NCBI GenBank assembly: GCA_017860375.1
Contig: JAGDMB010000097.1
Location: 1-9,581, forward strand
Direction of reading: 5' to 3'
DNA: 9,581 bases
Origin: Bacteroidota bacterium
GTDB taxonomy: Bacteria > Bacteroidota > Bacteroidia > Bacteroidales > UBA10428
Of this stretch, positions 7,084-9,581 are shown piece after piece. The notes under the pieces are model-generated. The model did no database searches and was not told the DNA's origin. It was given only the letters and a program-made list of their open reading frames with translations. How positions within the stretch are numbered: the stretch's first letter is position 1; each line of letters opens with the position of its first letter. Made by a program: the position numbers and the translations under genes.

Positions 7084-7112
7084 GACAAAATTGTCCTTCA
7101 AACAAGGTTGTC
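7084..7112 (+). other. imperfect stem-loop after the PorV-family gene
   Basis: AAGGTTGTC at 7104-7112 can pair with GACAA (7084-7088) plus CCTT (7095-7098), leaving a 6-base bulge and a 5-base loop. It begins 32 bases after the porV stop codon. No T run follows, so it is not a classical intrinsic terminator; it could act as a 3'-end-protecting hairpin ahead of the C-rich tract downstream. Confidence 0.25.
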
Positions 7113-7130
7113 TGCAAATTACCAGAGGTT

Positions 7131-7234
7131 CATCTCTCCCTTGCATCTCAACCATTGCATCCTTTCATTCCTCTCTTATTCCATCCCTTTTTTAATCTCA
7201 TCAAATCATCAAATCAATACATATTTATCTTTCT
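7131..7234 (+). terminator. C-rich, G-depleted tract, possible Rho-utilisation region
   Basis: By hand count, 7131-7210 has 29 C and only 2 G in 80 bases, and 7158-7234 contains no G at all on the + strand. C-over-G enrichment without stable structure is the recognised hallmark of rut sites, where Rho loads on RNA. The position, after the porV stop and before the transketolase promoter, suits a Rho-dependent terminator. The tract also has short repeated units (TTGCATC at 7141 and 7155; CATCAAAT twice at 7199-7214). It may equally be a low-complexity intergenic sequence with no role. An open frame running through it has no coding character. Confidence 0.35.
7199..7214. repeat. tandem 8-bp repeat CATCAAAT x2
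   Basis: Two exact head-to-tail copies of CATCAAAT, followed by a partial third copy (CAAT). It lies 22 bp upstream of the transketolase -7 element and could be an upstream binding site or a simple slippage product. Confidence 0.5.
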
Positions 7235-7236
7235 GC

Positions 7237-7244
7237 TATATTTG
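7237..7244 (+). promoter_or_regulatory. -7 promoter element TATATTTG for transketolase
   Basis: Exact TAnnTTTG match, identical to the element at 5151-5158. Transcription would start near 7251, which makes an in-frame TTG at 7250 impossible as start, leaves only about 11 nt before the ATG at 7262 and about 29 nt before the ATG at 7280. This favours 7280 as the translation start. No clear -33 TTTG is present at the usual distance. Confidence 0.6.
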
Positions 7245-7279
7245 TTCCATTGAATTTAATAATGCAAAGTGCCGGATCT

Positions 7280-8098
7280 ATGAAAAAGGAAATTGTGAAC
7301 AAAGCAGCCGACAACATACGTATTCTTGCTGCCGCCATGGTTGAAAAGGCCAAATCGGGACATCCCGGTGGTGCAATGGGCGGTGCGGATTTCATCAATA
7401 TACTGTACAGTGAATTCCTGAACTGGGATCCGTCCGATATGAGCTGGCACAACCGCGACAGGTTTTTCCTCGATCCCGGACACATGTCACCCATGCTGTA
7501 TTCCATCCTTACCCTCACCGGCAACTTCACGCTGGATGAGCTGAAGAATTTCCGCCAATGGGGCAGTCCCACCCCCGGCCATCCCGAACTGGATGTAAAG
7601 AAAGGCATCGAAAATACCTCCGGACCGCTTGGACAGGGACATACGATGGCTGTCGGCGCTGCCATTGCCGAACGATTTCTGTGTGCACGCTTCGGGGAAT
7701 GGATGGCCCACAAGACCTTTGCCTTTGTCTCCGACGGAGGCGTGCAGGAGGAGATCTCACAGGGTGCAGGACGTCTAGCCGGTTTCCTTGGACTGCACAA
7801 CCTCATCATGTTCTATGACTCCAATGATATACAGCTTTCTACGGAGACCAAAGCGGTTACATGCGAAAATACGGCAATGAAGTACGAAGCCTGGGGATGG
7901 AACGTGATCTCCATCAACGGAAACGATGCCGATGAGATCCGTGCAGCGCTAATCAAGGCGAACGAGGAAAAAAGGCGTCCCACCCTAATCCTGGGCAAGA
8001 CCATCATGGGAAAAGGCGCTCTGGACGCTTCAGGCAACAGCTTTGAAAGGAAGACGTCCACCCACGGGATGCCCCTGGGGGAGCGGTGCATCGTTTGA
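7280..8098 (+). CDS. tkt: transketolase, N-terminal part (frame broken near 8077-8081)
   Basis: N-terminal half of transketolase, the thiamine-diphosphate enzyme that moves two-carbon units between ketose and aldose phosphates in the non-oxidative pentose phosphate pathway (cytosol). From the ATG at 7280 visible motifs are: SGHPGG with H28, DPGHMSP with H68, TPGHPE with H101, GPLGQGH at 115-121, the diphosphate/metal-binding region SDGGVQEE (151-158) continuing to DSNDIQLS, and STHGMPLG with H262. These histidines match E. coli TktA H26, H66, H100 and H261. The start at 7280 is preferred because family homology begins at MKKEIVNKAADNIRI and the promoter at 7237-7244 leaves almost no leader for 7250 or 7262. 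After residue 267 the frame reads a few unrelated residues and stops at 8096-8098, while the family sequence resumes in the +1 frame. As read, the product would lack the pyrimidine-binding and C-terminal domains and should be inactive. Confidence 0.93.
   Translation: MKKEIVNKAADNIRILAAAMVEKAKSGHPGGAMGGADFINILYSEFLNWDPSDMSWHNRDRFFLDPGHMSPMLYSILTLTGNFTLDELKNFRQWGSPTPGHPELDVKKGIENTSGPLGQGHTMAVGAAIAERFLCARFGEWMAHKTFAFVSDGGVQEEISQGAGRLAGFLGLHNLIMFYDSNDIQLSTETKAVTCENTAMKYEAWGWNVISINGNDADEIRAALIKANEEKRRPTLILGKTIMGKGALDASGNSFERKTSTHGMPLGERCIV
8077..8081 (+). other. frameshift site: extra base in a G5 run within transketolase
   Basis: The run CTGGGGGAGC contains five G (8077-8081). With four G the reading frame continues as THGMPLG-SGASFEKTIENLGG, exactly the family sequence, and gives one 681-residue transketolase. 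With five G the upstream frame ends at 8098. One surplus base in a homopolymer is most often a sequencing or assembly error, but a real mutation or ribosomal/transcriptional slippage is possible. Confidence 0.9.
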
Positions 8099-9326
8099 AA
8101 AGACCATCGAAAACCTGGGAGGAGACCCGCAGAATCCCTTCGTGATCTTCCCCGAAACGGCAGCGTATTACAGCGAGATAGTGAGGAAAAAGGCGGAAGC
8201 CGCCAAAGCAAAAAAAGAGGAAGAAAAACGATGGGCCGGATCAAATCCACAGCTGGCAGCAAAGCTTGAACAGTTTTTTTCGGGCCGGGCGCCCGTCATT
8301 GATTACAGCCAGATACCCCAGAAGGATGACAGCGCCACAAGGGCCGCATCGGCGAATGTCCTCGCTTTTCTGGCTCAGCATGTCGAAAATATGATCGTCG
8401 CTTCCGCCGATCTTTCCAACAGCGATAAAACCGACGGATTCCTGAAGAATACAAAAGCGTTCACCCGTGGTGATTTCACCGGGGCTTTTCTTCAGGCCGG
8501 TGTTTCCGAACTGACCATGGGCGCTGTAGCCAATGGCATTGCCCTGCATGGAGGCATCTTTGTCGCCTGCGGTACCTTCTTCGTATTTTCCGATTATATG
8601 AAACCTGCAGTGCGGCTTGCAGCCTTAATGGGTTTGCCCGTCAAGTACATATGGACCCACGATGCATTCCGGGTCGGCGAAGACGGTCCCACACACCAGC
8701 CGGTGGAACAGGAAGCGCAGATACGGTTAATGGAACACCTGAAAAACCATCACGGCGAAAACAGCGTGCTGGTTTTGCGCCCCGCAGATGCGCATGAAAC
8801 CACGGTAGCCTGGAAGATGGCCCTTGAAAACACCAAAACACCGACCGCACTGCTTCTTTCGAGGCAGAATATCGCCTCGCTCCCTCCAAAACCGGGTTCC
8901 ACCCGCTATGAAAGCGCGTTTGAAGCCGGCAAAGGAGCGTATGTTGTATCCGATTGTGAAGGAAAACCCGATATCGTGCTGGTCGCAAACGGCTCCGAAG
9001 TGGCTACCCTGGTGGCCGGGGCCGCAAAGCTGAAAGCCGAAAAGGGACTGAAGGTGCGCATTGTCTCCGCCCCTTCGGAAGGACTTTTCCGCAATCAGGA
9101 CAAAGCCTATCAAAAACAGGTCATTCCCTCTTCCGTTCCTGTATTTGGACTGACGGCAGGCATCGCGGTTACCTTGCAGGGTATGGTCGGCCCGACAGGG
9201 AAGGTATTCGGACTGGATCATTTTGGCTATTCCGCACCCTACAAAGTACTGGATGAAAAGTTTGGATTTACGGCTGATAACGTGTTCAACCAGGTGCTGG
9301 CCTACATGGAAGAATGGAATAAATAG
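8082..9326 (+). CDS. tkt: transketolase, central and C-terminal part (continues the frame-broken gene)
   Basis: The remaining 414 residues of transketolase, in the +1 frame relative to the N-terminal part. It has no start codon of its own with leader support; the start given here is the first base after the G5 run. It begins with SGASFEKTIENLGGDP, passes through a charged Ala/Lys/Glu linker (about 8179-8235), then the pyrimidine-binding domain: VASADLSNSDKTDGFL, the GVSELTMGAVANGIA segment whose Glu corresponds to the cofactor-activating E411 of E. coli TktA, and GEDGPTHQPVEQ with the His matching H473. VLRPADAHETTVAWKMAL and LSRQNIASLPP follow, then the C-terminal Rossmann-like domain (KPDIVLVANGSEVATLVAGA to the FGLDHFGYSAPYKVLDEKFG end). 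The extensive conservation through to the stop argues against long-term decay and in favour of a recent or artefactual frameshift. The next gene starts 13 bp later, suggesting an operon. Confidence 0.92.
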   Translation, partial: SGASFEKTIENLGGDPQNPFVIFPETAAYYSEIVRKKAEAAKAKKEEEKRWAGSNPQLAAKLEQFFSGRAPVIDYSQIPQKDDSATRAASANVLAFLAQHVENMIVASADLSNSDKTDGFLKNTKAFTRGDFTGAFLQAGVSELTMGAVANGIALHGGIFVACGTFFVFSDYMKPAVRLAALMGLPVKYIWTHDAFRVGEDGPTHQPVEQEAQIRLMEHLKNHHGENSVLVLRPADAHETTVAWKMALENTKTPTALLLSRQNIASLPPKPGSTRYESAFEAGKGAYVVSDCEGKPDIVLVANGSEVATLVAGAAKLKAEKGLKVRIVSAPSEGLFRNQDKAYQKQVIPSSVPVFGLTAGIAVTLQGMVGPTGKVFGLDHFGYSAPYKVLDEKFGFTADNVFNQVLAYMEEWNK

Positions 9327-9339
9327 TAAATCGGATGCC

Positions 9340-9581
9340 ATGAATCACCCCCGCCCTTTGTATCTGGCTTTTTTCCTGCTTGGATTTTTGATGCTGATGC
9401 CGGCTGCCGGACAGACTGCAAAGCCCAAATATATTCCTCCCGAAACCCGTATCCTGTTCATTTTTGACGCTTCACAAAGCATGGCGGGAAAATGGGAGAA
9501 GGAAAGCAAAATATCCATTGCCCAGAAAGTACTGATCCATATTATTGACAGCCTTGAAAATCTTGAAAATGTGCAGATGGC
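9340..9581 (+). CDS. secreted von Willebrand factor A domain protein, N-terminal part (3' truncated by window)
   Basis: An open frame from ATG 9340 to the window edge, 80 complete codons with no stop. Residues 1-24 form a signal peptide (hydrophobic stretch LYLAFFLLGFLMLMPAAG, cleavage before Gln). A von Willebrand factor A domain then begins: TRILFIFDASQSMAGKW, where D43-x-S45-x-S47 is the MIDAS metal-binding motif, followed by a helix (KISIAQKVLIHIIDSL) and the start of the next strand (NVQM). Such domains mediate metal-dependent protein binding; in Bacteroidota, secreted VWA proteins of this type are common, but their partners are mostly unknown. Whether a TPR, peptidase or transmembrane segment follows cannot be seen. 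The 13-bp gap after transketolase without a promoter suggests co-transcription. No Shine-Dalgarno is seen; an ATG at 9335 is in another frame and soon stops. Confidence 0.88.
   Translation, partial: MNHPRPLYLAFFLLGFLMLMPAAGQTAKPKYIPPETRILFIFDASQSMAGKWEKESKISIAQKVLIHIIDSLENLENVQM

Noticed and set aside
7250..7279. Earlier transketolase starts (TTG 7250, ATG 7262)
   Set aside because: The promoter at 7237-7244 places transcription start near 7251, and family homology begins only at the ATG at 7280.
7108..7344. 78-codon + strand open frame through the C-rich tract into transketolase
   Set aside because: Its composition is low-complexity, it overlaps the real transketolase start in another frame and it would cross the transketolase promoter.
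7225..7809. 194-codon open frame on the minus strand across the start of transketolase
   Set aside because: It is antisense to strongly conserved transketolase sequence, is Pro/Ser/Arg-rich with no domain, and has no promoter; it is a shadow of the + strand gene.
8043..8081. Independent TTG start for the C-terminal transketolase frame
   Set aside because: The residues encoded before the G5 run in that frame (Arg/Pro/Gly-rich) do not match transketolase; the frame is a continuation after a single-base shift, not a separate gene.
8727..9341. 204-codon open frame on the minus strand over the C-terminal half of transketolase
   Set aside because: It mirrors the codon pattern of the sense gene and shows no recognisable domain or start signals.

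Overview
The window looks like chromosomal DNA from a member of Bacteroidota, probably Bacteroidales-like. Four things point there. The transketolase carries motifs typical of that phylum (DPGHMSP, SDGGVQEE). One gene encodes a PorV-family outer-membrane protein of the type IX secretion system. Two intergenic stretches contain exact TAnnTTTG -7 promoter elements, the Bacteroidota sigma-ABfr type. No start codon is preceded by a clear Shine-Dalgarno sequence. I see no tRNA, rRNA, CRISPR array, insertion sequence or phage gene. All supported genes are on the + strand.

Layout. Positions 1-3621 hold a carbohydrate-degradation pair: the C-terminal part of a PA14-containing GH3 beta-glycosidase, cut by the window edge, and 36 bp later an 866-residue Tat-signal protein that looks like an unassigned six-hairpin glycoside hydrolase. 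After a 129-bp gap comes a Sec-exported right-handed beta-helix protein (3751-5127) resembling polysaccharide lyases. Its stop codon lies inside a 9-bp AT-rich inverted repeat followed by a T-rich stretch and a perfect -7 element. Next is a small secreted protein with YD/RHS-like repeats (5323-5724), behind a leader of about 160 nt with inverted repeats, and then a PorV-family beta-barrel (5816-7051).

The 228-bp interval 7052-7279 holds an imperfect hairpin, a C-rich tract with a 77-nt run lacking G on the + strand (a candidate Rho-utilisation region), an 8-bp tandem repeat and a good TAnnTTTG promoter. Transketolase follows from 7280, split into two frames by one extra base in a G5 run at 8077-8081. 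Removing one G restores a 681-residue enzyme with all expected catalytic histidines. Thirteen bases downstream a secreted von Willebrand factor A domain protein begins and runs off the window.

Functionally, the first three genes suggest breakdown of a plant or algal polysaccharide or glycoconjugate outside the inner membrane, though no SusC/SusD pair is in view. The PorV homologue points to T9SS-dependent secretion or surface attachment. Transketolase is central metabolism (non-oxidative pentose phosphate pathway) and looks unrelated to the first region. I found no convincing new multi-gene defence or mobile system. The best leads are the unassigned Tat-exported enzyme, the transketolase frameshift, the solitary PorV homologue and the two unusual intergenic regions.
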